NCBI GenBank assembly: GCA_021737265.1
Contig: JAIPEF010000007.1
Location: 1 to 42,237, forward strand
Source of the DNA: Desulfocapsa sp.
GTDB taxonomy: Bacteria; Desulfobacterota; Desulfobulbia; Desulfobulbales; Desulfocapsaceae
DNA length: 42,237 nucleotides
Direction: 5' to 3'
This document shows, piece after piece, positions 9,808 to 18,052 of the stretch; the first letter of the stretch is position 1; each line of letters starts with the position of its first letter. Position numbers and translations under genes: made by a program. The notes beneath the pieces were generated by a model. That model made no database searches. It was not told the origin of the DNA and saw only the letters and a list, made by a program, of their open reading frames with translations.

Positions 9808-11877
9808 ATGAGCAAGAAAAAAACACCCTTCTCCCTTGAGCGGGGGATTCCCCTGCCGAGTGGAGCCACAATTCTTGACCATGGTATTAACTTTGCCATT
9901 TTCTCAAGACACGCTACAGAGGCAACCCTTGTCATCCAGTTTGCAGGTTCTGCTGAAACCGCTCAGAAAACTTTTGAAATAGAACTGGATCCGGAAGTCA
10001 ACCGAACTGGTGACATATGGCATCTCATGCTGGTAACCGGAAAGCGGAATTTTTTATATGGCTACCGATTTGACGGTGAAAGAGATATCAGCAACAAGGG
10101 TCTGGCTTACAACAGGAAGCATATCCTGCTTGACCCGCTATGCCAGAACATAAAGGGTCGCAGTTGGGGAGAAGAATTCCCCGGTGCAAGCAGTCCGCTC
10201 TGCCACCTGACAACACATGATTTTGACTGGCAGAAAGACAGACCGCTGAAGACCCCCATGGTGGATTCCGTTATCTACGAGCTCCATGTGCGCGGTTTCA
10301 CGAGGGACAGCAGTTCAAATGTAAAATACCCTGGAACCTATCTTGGCATCATAGAAAAAATACCCTACCTGAAAAGACTTGGCGTGACTGCTGTTGAACT
10401 CATGCCGGTGACAGAATGGGACGAAAACGACAACTTCTATTCTGACCCGGAGACAGGAGAAAAACTAAAAAACTACTGGGGCTACAACCCGATTTCGTTC
10501 TCCGCTCTCAAATCCGGATTCGCATCCGACCCGCATCAGCATATCAACGAATTCAAGACCATGGTCCGCAGCCTGCATCAGGCTGGGATAGAAGTTATAC
10601 TCGACATGGTGTACAACCATACCGGAGAGGGCGGGTACCAGGGCAACACATCAAGTTTCCGTGGTATCGACAACCCCATTTTTTATCTACTCGATCAACA
10701 CGACCACAAATACCTCAACTATTCCGGTTGCGGCAACACCTTTAACTGCAACCATCCGGTGGTGCGAGAGCTTATTCGGCAATCCCTGCGCTACTGGGTC
10801 ATGGAAATGCACGTGGACGGATTTCGTTTTGATCTTGCATCCATTCTAGGCCGGGACAGCAAAGGAAAGGCTCTTGCCAACGCGCCCATGATTGAGATGA
10901 TTGCCCAGGATCCAATCCTCAGGGACACAAAAATCATTGCTGAGGCCTGGGATGCTGCAGGATTGTACCAGGTTGGCAGCTTTTCAACCGACAGCCGCTG
11001 GGCTGAATGGAACGGTAAATTCAGGGACGATGTCCGCGCCTTTATGGCTGGACACTCCAATACTGTCGCCAACCTGGCCACGCGCATTGCCGGCAGTTCC
11101 GACCTGTACCAGACCAGTTCGCGCAGCCCCTGCAACTCTGTAAATTTCATTACCAGCCATGATGGATTCACACTCTATGACCTGGTAAGTTTTGAGCAAA
11201 AACATAACCTGAAAAACGGAGAAGACAACCGGGATGGCGACAACCACAACATCAGTTGGAACAGCGGCGTAGAAGGGGCAAGCAACGACACTAAAATCCT
11301 GGAGCTGCGCTACAGACGCATACGCAGCATGGCCCTGATTCTCATCCTTTCTCAAGGTGTACCAATGATTACGGCTGGTGACGAATTCGGCCGCAGCCAG
11401 GGAGGGAACAACAACTGCTGGTGCCAGGACAACAAAACCAGCTGGATTGACTGGAACCTCACCCAAAGCAACAAAGGGTTGCTGCGTTTTTTCCGAAAAT
11501 GCCTTGAATTACGAAAAACCCATCTCATTTTCCGCCGACGTATTTTTTTCACCCAGGGGCTGGGGCGGGAAATAACCTGGCAATCGCTTACGCCTGGAGT
11601 AGAAGATTGGTCAACCCACTGTCACACACTGGCCTTTCTTCTCCAGGGGAATGGAATAGATGACGATTTTTTCATCATGTTTAATGGACAACGCGCAGGA
11701 ACGGTGTCATTTACTCTCCCTTCCCTTCCTGGTAAAAAAAAGATATGGAACCGGATTATTGACACCGCACAGCCTAGTCCCTATGACTTTCCATCTGAAA
11801 AAAATGTTGTGAAACATAACGGTGGCAGTACTATACGAGTGCAGGCCATGGCTGCAGTTGTTCTCCAGTCAATATGA
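9808..11877 (+). CDS. glgX: Glycogen debranching enzyme GlgX / isoamylase (GH13)
   Basis: VIYELHVRGFTRD, EVILDMVYNHTGEGG, DGFRFDLASILGRD, IAEAWDAAGLYQVG, NFITSHDGFTLYDLVSF, GDEFGRSQGGNNNCWCQDN. Confidence 0.93.
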   Translation: MSKKKTPFSLERGIPLPSGATILDHGINFAIFSRHATEATLVIQFAGSAETAQKTFEIELDPEVNRTGDIWHLMLVTGKRNFLYGYRFDGERDISNKGLAYNRKHILLDPLCQNIKGRSWGEEFPGASSPLCHLTTHDFDWQKDRPLKTPMVDSVIYELHVRGFTRDSSSNVKYPGTYLGIIEKIPYLKRLGVTAVELMPVTEWDENDNFYSDPETGEKLKNYWGYNPISFSALKSGFASDPHQHINEFKTMVRSLHQAGIEVILDMVYNHTGEGGYQGNTSSFRGIDNPIFYLLDQHDHKYLNYSGCGNTFNCNHPVVRELIRQSLRYWVMEMHVDGFRFDLASILGRDSKGKALANAPMIEMIAQDPILRDTKIIAEAWDAAGLYQVGSFSTDSRWAEWNGKFRDDVRAFMAGHSNTVANLATRIAGSSDLYQTSSRSPCNSVNFITSHDGFTLYDLVSFEQKHNLKNGEDNRDGDNHNISWNSGVEGASNDTKILELRYRRIRSMALILILSQGVPMITAGDEFGRSQGGNNNCWCQDNKTSWIDWNLTQSNKGLLRFFRKCLELRKTHLIFRRRIFFTQGLGREITWQSLTPGVEDWSTHCHTLAFLLQGNGIDDDFFIMFNGQRAGTVSFTLPSLPGKKKIWNRIIDTAQPSPYDFPSEKNVVKHNGGSTIRVQAMAAVVLQSI

Positions 11878-11933
11878 CACCTCTCCATTATGATTGTTGC
11901 AGCACTTTTCCCATATGGTATGCTTGTCATGTT

Positions 11934-12111
11934 TGATGGCGTCGTATTTATACCCTTTTTTCGGGTGAAAACTCTTCATCTTGTTCGTTGTTACAATTTT
12001 TCTATCATTACGACGTACCGTATGTACGCCGAAACGATAGAAAAATTGCACGCCTCCAATATGAAGTTTTTTACTTATCCATCGGAAATCGAAGTTTTTA
12101 CGACGCCATCA
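11934..12111 (+). repeat. Dispersed palindromic element copy R2, full length (178 bp)
   Basis: 13-bp perfect terminal inverted repeats TGATGGCGTCGTA/TACGACGCCATCA; inner hairpin CAATTTTTCTATC(11994-12006)/GATAGAAAAATTG(12036-12048). Confidence 0.9.
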
Positions 12112-12178
12112 TGTTTAGAGAGAGCACTTATTTTCTCATCTACTTCTCAACTAAGAACATTGAACGGACTTAGACACA

Positions 12179-12703
12179 ATGGCAAAAGAAACATTTCTTT
12201 TTCTTGGTGATTCACTCATAGCTGATTTTGACTGGCAGAAGAGAATGACTCATTTCAACATTCTCAACTACGGACTGGCTGGTGAGACAACACAGGGACT
12301 GTTAAAAAGAATTCCATCCATTACTCAAAAAGTCGAGGATCCTGGACTTATTCTGCTGATGGTTGGTACCAATAATCTGATTATCGAAGACTACAGCTTC
12401 GTGAGCGATCTGCAGGAAATCATTGTCCAGTTAACCAGCCGTTACCCGGTTACCGAGGTAATCACCAATAGTCTGCTTCCCTGTCAACTTCCCTGGGTCA
12501 ACATGGAAGCTCTGGAACGAATCAACAGTCAGATTGAACCCATGACCCAGCAGACCGGATCCTGTTATCTGGATATGTATTCCAAATTTAAATCTAAACC
12601 AGACTATTTCCAGGGGGACGGAGTCCACCTCACCCCCAAGGCATATGACATCTGGGCAAAATGTATACTTGAATTTGTTTCCTTTTTAATTGAAGATGAT
12701 TAA
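12179..12703 (+). CDS. SGNH/GDSL-type hydrolase
   Basis: FLFLGDSLIADFDW (block I), NYGLAGETTQGLLKRI, ILLMVGTNNLI (block III), DGVHLTPKAYDIW (block V). Confidence 0.88.
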   Translation: MAKETFLFLGDSLIADFDWQKRMTHFNILNYGLAGETTQGLLKRIPSITQKVEDPGLILLMVGTNNLIIEDYSFVSDLQEIIVQLTSRYPVTEVITNSLLPCQLPWVNMEALERINSQIEPMTQQTGSCYLDMYSKFKSKPDYFQGDGVHLTPKAYDIWAKCILEFVSFLIEDD

Positions 12704-12772
12704 AATGTACAAATGACAAACGAAACGGTGCCTCAGCACCATAAACTTTTTTTCAACAAGGAACATACCAAC

Positions 12773-13591
12773 ATGAAAAAAACACTACTCAACGGAATCG
12801 CAATTTTCCTTTTTATCAGTTTTGCCGCATTTAATGGGTATGCCAATCCCGGTGCAGGACAGACCCTCAGCGGAAAAGTCCTGGAGACCATGGATGCTGG
12901 TGGTTACACCTACATACAACTTGATACCGGAACCGGCCAACCTTGGGTTGCCATTCCGCAAGCAACGGTAAAAGTCGGCGACGAGGTGAACTGCCAGCCC
13001 GGTATGGCCATGAGTAATTTTAACAGCAAAACCCTGAACCGAACCTTTGACTCCATCATTTTTTCTGGTGGCCTTGCAGGAGCTGCAGGTAACCAGGCTG
13101 GTGGCGCAATGGGTTCCATGGGTTCCATGGGCACTCCCCCTCCGGCTCAGGGCGGTGACGATTCTTTCGCCAGTGCTGTCCAGGCGGAGAGTGGTGGCCC
13201 CGCTATGCAACAAGCCCCCGCTGCCGAATCAGGTGGAAGTCTTGGTGCCCAGGCCCCTTTTAGTGAAATCAAGGTGGAAAAAGCCAGTGGTGATAATGGA
13301 TACACTGTAAGTGAAATCTTTGCCCAAAAAGACAGTCTGGGCGGAAAGACTGTCGCTATCAAGGGAAAAGTAGTCAAATTCAGCCCCATGATCATGGGTC
13401 GCAACTGGATTCACCTGCAGGATGGAACCGGTGACCCAATGGCCAACACCCACGACCTTGTTGTCACCACCTCTGAAGAAGTAACAAATGGGGATGTGAT
13501 TACAGTGGAGGGAGTGCTGGCTATCGATAAAGACTTTGGCGCCGGTTACAAATATGATGCCATTGTTGAAGACGCAAAGACCCTGAAGTAA
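12773..13591 (+). CDS. Secreted tandem OB-fold protein (NrfJ-like)
   Basis: Signal peptide (MKKTLLNGIAIFLFISFAAFNGYA); two OB-like units (SGKVLETMDAGGYTYIQLDTGTGQPWVAIP; GKTVAIKGKVVKFSPMIMGRNWIHLQDGTGDP) joined by a Gly/Ala/Met/Pro-rich linker. Confidence 0.7.
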   Translation: MKKTLLNGIAIFLFISFAAFNGYANPGAGQTLSGKVLETMDAGGYTYIQLDTGTGQPWVAIPQATVKVGDEVNCQPGMAMSNFNSKTLNRTFDSIIFSGGLAGAAGNQAGGAMGSMGSMGTPPPAQGGDDSFASAVQAESGGPAMQQAPAAESGGSLGAQAPFSEIKVEKASGDNGYTVSEIFAQKDSLGGKTVAIKGKVVKFSPMIMGRNWIHLQDGTGDPMANTHDLVVTTSEEVTNGDVITVEGVLAIDKDFGAGYKYDAIVEDAKTLK

Positions 13592-13706
13592 TTCACCATA
13601 GCAGTGAGTGTCTGTCCGGAAATGCGTTTTTTTCTTCTCAGTCGAATTACAGGAGAAACGGACCTTTTCCGGACTGGCACCTATTTGCAGCAAAAAGGAG
13701 GAGAAG

Positions 13707-14645
13707 GTGCGCATTGCTATCATCGGCCCGGGTGCTCTCGGTTGCCTCTTGGCGTGCCGACTCTCCTGTGCCTCAGGTAAGCAGAGTGATGTCCTGCTTA
13801 TTGACCACAGACCTGAACGGGCTAAGCTGCTGGACGAGCAGGGGATTGTCTGCGAATCCGATGGCGAGAAACACCGAATCTCTCTTCCGGTAAGCAGCAC
13901 CCCTGAACATGCCACCCCTCCGGATATCCTTTTTTTCTGTGTCAAATCCCATGATCTAGAAGAGAGCCTTACCTTTGTCGCCCCACTGCTTAGCCCTGCC
14001 GGCCTGATCATTTTTATGCAAAACGGTATCACCCATCTGGACCTTGAACACGCTGACTGGCTGCAGGGGATTCCAGTTTTTGCCACAAGCTCTGAGGGAG
14101 CAACCTTATTGGAACCAGGCCATATCCGCCACGGAGGAAGCGGCCATACCCATTTTGGCTTTTTAACGCCCCGGAGCAAACCGGAAAATGAACGGTTGCA
14201 GGTCCTGACTGCTCTCCTGCAAAAGGGGAAAATTGCAGCCTCTGTTTCAAATGACATAAGATCCAGGCTCTGGGCTAAACTCTTTGTCAATGTAGGAATC
14301 AATGCCCTAACCGCCATTTACAGCCGGACAAACGGCCGGCTGCTGACATCCCTTGATACACTGAGCAAACTCAAAACACTGGTCAAAGAAGCGGAACAGG
14401 TAGCTCGTGCCTCAGGGATTACAATCAAAGAAGATCCCGTTGCAGCCACAATAACCGTCTGTGAACGGACAGCAGTCAACACCTCCTCCATGCTTCAGGA
14501 TATCCGGAACTGTCGACCCACTGAGATTGATTCCATCAATGGTGCGATCAGCCGCCTTGGCAAAGAGTTGAATATTGCCACCCCGGCAAATGATGCGGTC
14601 ATTGCTCAAATCAAAACCATTGAGGCAGGATACAATGCGCCCTGA
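13707..14645 (+). CDS. Ketopantoate reductase family (PanE/ApbA-like)
   Basis: VRIAIIGPGALGCLLACRL Rossmann motif, FFCVKSHDLEESL, QNGITHLD, KLFVNVGINALTAI, EIDSINGAI. GTG start at 13707 preceded by AAAGGAGGAGAAG; ORF open from 13608. Confidence 0.85.
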   Translation: MRIAIIGPGALGCLLACRLSCASGKQSDVLLIDHRPERAKLLDEQGIVCESDGEKHRISLPVSSTPEHATPPDILFFCVKSHDLEESLTFVAPLLSPAGLIIFMQNGITHLDLEHADWLQGIPVFATSSEGATLLEPGHIRHGGSGHTHFGFLTPRSKPENERLQVLTALLQKGKIAASVSNDIRSRLWAKLFVNVGINALTAIYSRTNGRLLTSLDTLSKLKTLVKEAEQVARASGITIKEDPVAATITVCERTAVNTSSMLQDIRNCRPTEIDSINGAISRLGKELNIATPANDAVIAQIKTIEAGYNAP

Positions 14646-14681
14646 GAGGATAAACCGGGAAGATCCCCCCCAATGTCACTT

Positions 14682-14747
14682 GTACCCGTAATTAGGGTAA
14701 TTCCTGCGTAACAACGAACAAGATGGAGAGTTTTCACGACGCCATCA
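14682..14747 (-). repeat. Dispersed palindromic element copy R3 (internally deleted)
   Basis: Reverse complement TTGATGGCGTCGTGAAAACTCTCCATCTTGTTCGTTGTTACGCAGGAATTACCCTAATTACGGGTAC. Confidence 0.7.
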
Positions 14748-14759
14748 ACAAAGATAGAG

Positions 14760-15344
14760 ATGAAAAACAATCACAACAGTATCAACAGTCACGAAATAGG
14801 ATTTGATCTGGACGGAGTTATTGCCGACACCGGGGAAGCCTTTATCCGTCTGGCATGTGAAGAATTTGACTATTGCTCCTTTCGCCTGGAGGATATCACA
14901 AGTTTCCAGGTGGAAGACTGTATTAATATTCCAACTGACCTGGTGGAACAGATCTTTTATGCTATCCTCCGAGACTCACTGGGAACCGGACTCACTCCCA
15001 TGTCAGGGGCTGTGGAAGTTATTGCAGAGATGGCTGATAAGGCTCCGGTAACCATTATCACGGCTCGCAACCTGGAACGTCCCGTCAGCGACTGGCTGGA
15101 TCACTTTTTTCCCGCCAGAACCTGCAGGCAGATACGGCTTGTGGCCATGGGTGATCACGACGACAAAACCCGCTACATCAAGGAGCACAAACTCCGGTAT
15201 TTTGTCGATGACCGGATGAAAACCTGCCTCCAGCTGGCCGACAATGAGATCACTCCCATTGTCTACAATCAGCCATGGAACAAGGGTAAACACAATCTGC
15301 AGAATGTGAGCAACTGGCAGGAAATCAAAGCACTACTTGCATGA
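14760..15344 (+). CDS. HAD-superfamily phosphatase / 5'(3')-deoxyribonucleotidase-like
   Basis: IGFDLDGVIADTGEAF (motif I), VTIITARNLERP (motif II), RYFVDDRMKTCLQLAD (motif III/IV). Confidence 0.8.
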   Translation: MKNNHNSINSHEIGFDLDGVIADTGEAFIRLACEEFDYCSFRLEDITSFQVEDCINIPTDLVEQIFYAILRDSLGTGLTPMSGAVEVIAEMADKAPVTIITARNLERPVSDWLDHFFPARTCRQIRLVAMGDHDDKTRYIKEHKLRYFVDDRMKTCLQLADNEITPIVYNQPWNKGKHNLQNVSNWQEIKALLA

Positions 15345-15392
15345 TGGCGTCGTATTTATCCATCGGAAATGAAGAATTTTCAGGACACTCCA
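15342..15392 (+). repeat. Dispersed palindromic element copy R4 (short form)
   Basis: TGATGGCGTCGTATTTATCCATCGGAAATGAAGAATTTTCAGGACACTCCATTA; right end degenerate. Confidence 0.7.
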
Positions 15393-15405
15393 TTAACTAT
15401 CAATC

Positions 15406-15876
15406 ATGCACTGCCCCTACTGTAAAAAAGAAATCCGGATCTATCGCAACCCTGTTCCAACCGTTGACATCATCATCGAAATTGGAGAGGCCATAGTCCT
15501 GATTAAACGCAAAAACCCGCCCCATGGCTGGGCCCTGCCCGGTGGTTTTGTTGACTATGGGGAATCATACGAGACAGCGGCGCTGAGAGAGGCAAAAGAA
15601 GAGACGGGCCTTGCTGTGGAAAATCTGCAGCAGTTCAGGACTTACTCCGATCCTGATCGCGACCCCCGGCAGCATACCGCCTCCACCATATTCATTGCTC
15701 AGGCTGATGCACAGCCCATTGCCGGAGATGATGCTGCAGAAGCGAAACTCTTCACCGAAGAGACGCTACCTGAACTGGCCTTTGACCATGACAGGATTAT
15801 TAGTGATTATTTTATTTTTAAGGAAAAGAAAGGGTCAAAGGCTGACAATGACAAGCTGTCAGCTTTTAGCTCTTAG
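15406..15876 (+). CDS. NUDIX hydrolase with N-terminal zinc-ribbon-like CxxC
   Basis: [15 protein letters not shown] box [24 protein letters not shown]. Confidence 0.9.
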   Translation: MHCPYCKKEIRIYRNPVPTVDIIIEIGEAIVLIKRKNPPHGWALPGGFVDYGESYETAALREAKEETGLAVENLQQFRTYSDPDRDPRQHTASTIFIAQADAQPIAGDDAAEAKLFTEETLPELAFDHDRIISDYFIFKEKKGSKADNDKLSAFSS

Positions 15877-15884
15877 CTAAAAGC
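15862..15884 (+). terminator. Hairpin overlapping the NUDIX stop codon
   Basis: GCTTTTAGCT-CTT-AGCTAAAAGC, perfect 10-bp stem; no strong T-run, so only a possible terminator. Confidence 0.4.
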
Positions 15885-15952
15885 ATCCCATAGTCCTATA
15901 CATCCAGTTAGCTAACACCTAATCGCTAACAGCTAACAGCGCCAGCCGGTGC

Positions 15953-16117
15953 CTATGGAAAAAGCCATTTAAGAGCCATAAATATCACGAGACCTGCGCC
16001 CAGGCCTCCATAAAGCATCAGTCAGGGAATACAGTCTTTGCCATACTTCTTGGCAATCAACATAATTGTAGCGATACCCGCCATCCCTGCAAGTACAACA
16101 AAAAGAAGATCTTTCAT
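15953..16117 (-). CDS. Candidate small membrane selenoprotein (in-frame TGA, CxxU motif)
   Basis: Codon-by-codon translation of the minus strand: MKDLLFVVLAGMAGIATIMLIAKKYGKDCIP-[TGA]-LMLYGGLGAGLVIFMALKWLFP-TAG. GGGAG RBS upstream, ATG 9 nt after the typA stop. TGA at 16022-16024; SECIS-like hairpin at 15989-16008. Confidence 0.6.
15989..16008 (-). promoter_or_regulatory. SECIS-like stem-loop
   Basis: Minus strand GAGGCCTG-GGCG-CAGGTCTC: 8 bp with one G-U pair, tetraloop starting GG, loop 22 nt after the TGA. Confidence 0.5.
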
Positions 16118-16126
16118 TCAGGCTCC

Positions 16127-17926
16127 CTACCCTCTGATGCGGACACCGGTCTTTTTACGGAGACGGATGGATTTTGGAGTTACTTCCACCAGCTCATCAT
16201 CATTGATATAAGCGATGCAGTCTTCCAAAGTCATCTCGGCCGGCGGGGTGAGAATCACGGCCTCGTCTGACCCGGACGCACGCATATTGGTCAATTTTTT
16301 CCCCTTGGCAGGATTTACCACCAGATCTGCAGGCCGGCTGCACTCACCCACGATTTGTCCCTGATAAAGAGGGTCTCCCGGAGAAACAAAAAGTTTTCCA
16401 CGATCCTGGAGATTGAACAGAGCATAGGCTACAGCAGTACAGGGCTCTTTTACCAGAAGGACACCATTTATCCGGTTTTTAATCTCTCCGGCCCAGGGAC
16501 CATACTCAGCAAAAACATAACTCATCAGCCCCATCCCCTTGGTGTCGGTCATAAATTCAGAACGGTATCCAAGGAGTCCACGGGTGGGAATCTTAAACTT
16601 CAGACGAACCATACCATTCTGGGTATTCATCTCTTCCATCTGACCACGCAATTTGCCCAGTTTCTCAATAACCGGTCCCTGATACTGCTCATCCACATCA
16701 ACAGTCAATTCTTCGTACGGCTCCAAGACCTTGCCATCTTTTTCCTTGATAATAACCTGGGGACGAGTGACCTGCAACTCGAAACCTTCGCGCCGCATCT
16801 TCTCAATAAGGATTGAAAGATGCAACTCTCCACGTCCTGATACCCGGTAGCCAACACCCTCTGTCAAGGGCTCAACCTGCAGGGCAACATCCGCCAGAAT
16901 CTCTTTCTGCAAGCGCGCCTCGAGATGACGGGAAGTGACATACTTCCCCTCTTTCCCGGCAAAGGGCGAATCGTTGGGGATAAAATTCATGGAGATGGTG
17001 GGTGGATCGATATCAATCAAGGGTAAAGGACGCGGATCATCGGCATCAGTAAAGGTCACGCCAACGGTCACATCTTCCATACCGGCCACCGCCACAATCT
17101 CGCCCGTGGTTGCTGTCTCGGTGGGTATTTTTTCATCGCAGGAAAAGCGATAGATCTTTGTAATACGCACGGGTTTGATGGAACCGTCACGACGAGCCAC
17201 CACAATGGGCTGGTTAATGGACATGGTTCCATTCACCACTTTTCCGATGCCGAGACGGCCAAGATAGGGAGAGTAGTCAATGGTTCCGACCTGCATCTGC
17301 AGAGAAGCATCCTTAGATCCGGCAGGCGCGGGAATGTGGCTCACAATCACCTCTGAGATGACGTTCATGTTGCCGCCATTTTCCACAGGATCACCATGCT
17401 CTTTCAGGGCATACCCTTCCTTGGCCGAGGCATAAACCACCGGGAAATCAAGGACATCATCGGGTGCGTTGAGCTTGACAAACAGATCAAAAACCTGGTC
17501 TACAACCCAGTCACAACGGGCTGCGGGTTTATCGATTTTATTGATAACAACAATTACCGGCAGATGATTTTCCAGGGCTTTTTTCAGAACAAAATAGGTC
17601 TGGGGCATGGGCCCTTCCTGGGCATCCACCAGCAACAGAGCCCCATCAGCCATACGGAGAACACGTTCAACCTGCCCCCCGAAATCGGCATGACCGGGAG
17701 TATCAATGATATTGATCCAGAAGTCCTTGTACTCGTAGGAACCATTTTTGGCAGTGATAGTAATTCCACGCTCCCGTTCCAGATCCATGGAGTCCATCAT
17801 ACGCTCGGCAACATGTTGGTTGTCCCTGAACATGCCGGAATGTTTAAATAACTCATCAACGAGGGTGGTTTTACCGTGATCAACGTGGGCAATGATCGCC
17901 ACGTTCCGAATCTTATTCTGTTCCAT
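16127..17926 (-). CDS. typA: Ribosome-associated GTPase TypA/BipA
   Basis: NVAIIAHVDHGKTTLVDELFKHSG, RERGITITAKN, IIDTPGHADFGGQVERVL, NKIDKPAAR; full-length BipA. Start at MEQNKIRN, since the upstream extension to 17986 overlaps a terminator. Confidence 0.96.
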   Translation of the reverse strand: MEQNKIRNVAIIAHVDHGKTTLVDELFKHSGMFRDNQHVAERMMDSMDLERERGITITAKNGSYEYKDFWINIIDTPGHADFGGQVERVLRMADGALLLVDAQEGPMPQTYFVLKKALENHLPVIVVINKIDKPAARCDWVVDQVFDLFVKLNAPDDVLDFPVVYASAKEGYALKEHGDPVENGGNMNVISEVIVSHIPAPAGSKDASLQMQVGTIDYSPYLGRLGIGKVVNGTMSINQPIVVARRDGSIKPVRITKIYRFSCDEKIPTETATTGEIVAVAGMEDVTVGVTFTDADDPRPLPLIDIDPPTISMNFIPNDSPFAGKEGKYVTSRHLEARLQKEILADVALQVEPLTEGVGYRVSGRGELHLSILIEKMRREGFELQVTRPQVIIKEKDGKVLEPYEELTVDVDEQYQGPVIEKLGKLRGQMEEMNTQNGMVRLKFKIPTRGLLGYRSEFMTDTKGMGLMSYVFAEYGPWAGEIKNRINGVLLVKEPCTAVAYALFNLQDRGKLFVSPGDPLYQGQIVGECSRPADLVVNPAKGKKLTNMRASGSDEAVILTPPAEMTLEDCIAYINDDELVEVTPKSIRLRKKTGVRIRG

Positions 17927-17944
17927 CTTCTGCCTCATATACAA

Positions 17945-17977
17945 TAAAAAAAAGCACCCAGCCTTCTGCGGATGCTT
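17945..17977 (-). terminator. Rho-independent terminator between the helicase gene and typA
   Basis: Minus strand AGCATCCGCAGAAGGCTGGGTGCTTTTTTTT. Confidence 0.65.
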
Positions 17978-18052
17978 CAAAAACAACCCTCAATTGGGGT
18001 CGAAAAACATAATAGAATAACAAAAACACAGGGGTTTGGCAAGAAAATTAAA

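Noticed and set aside
11890-12210. ORFs of 106, 61 and 60 aa
   Set aside because: They lie inside palindromic element R2 and arise from its sequence, with no RBS or domain.
13674-13692. Possible sigma-54 promoter TGGCACCTATTTGC before the panE-like gene
   Set aside because: Spacer between GG and GC elements is one nucleotide short of the required spacing, and the site is too close to the start codon.
13229-14317. 362-aa minus-strand ORF
   Set aside because: Antisense to the OB-fold and panE-like genes; low-complexity Ser/Arg-rich translation typical of shadow ORFs.
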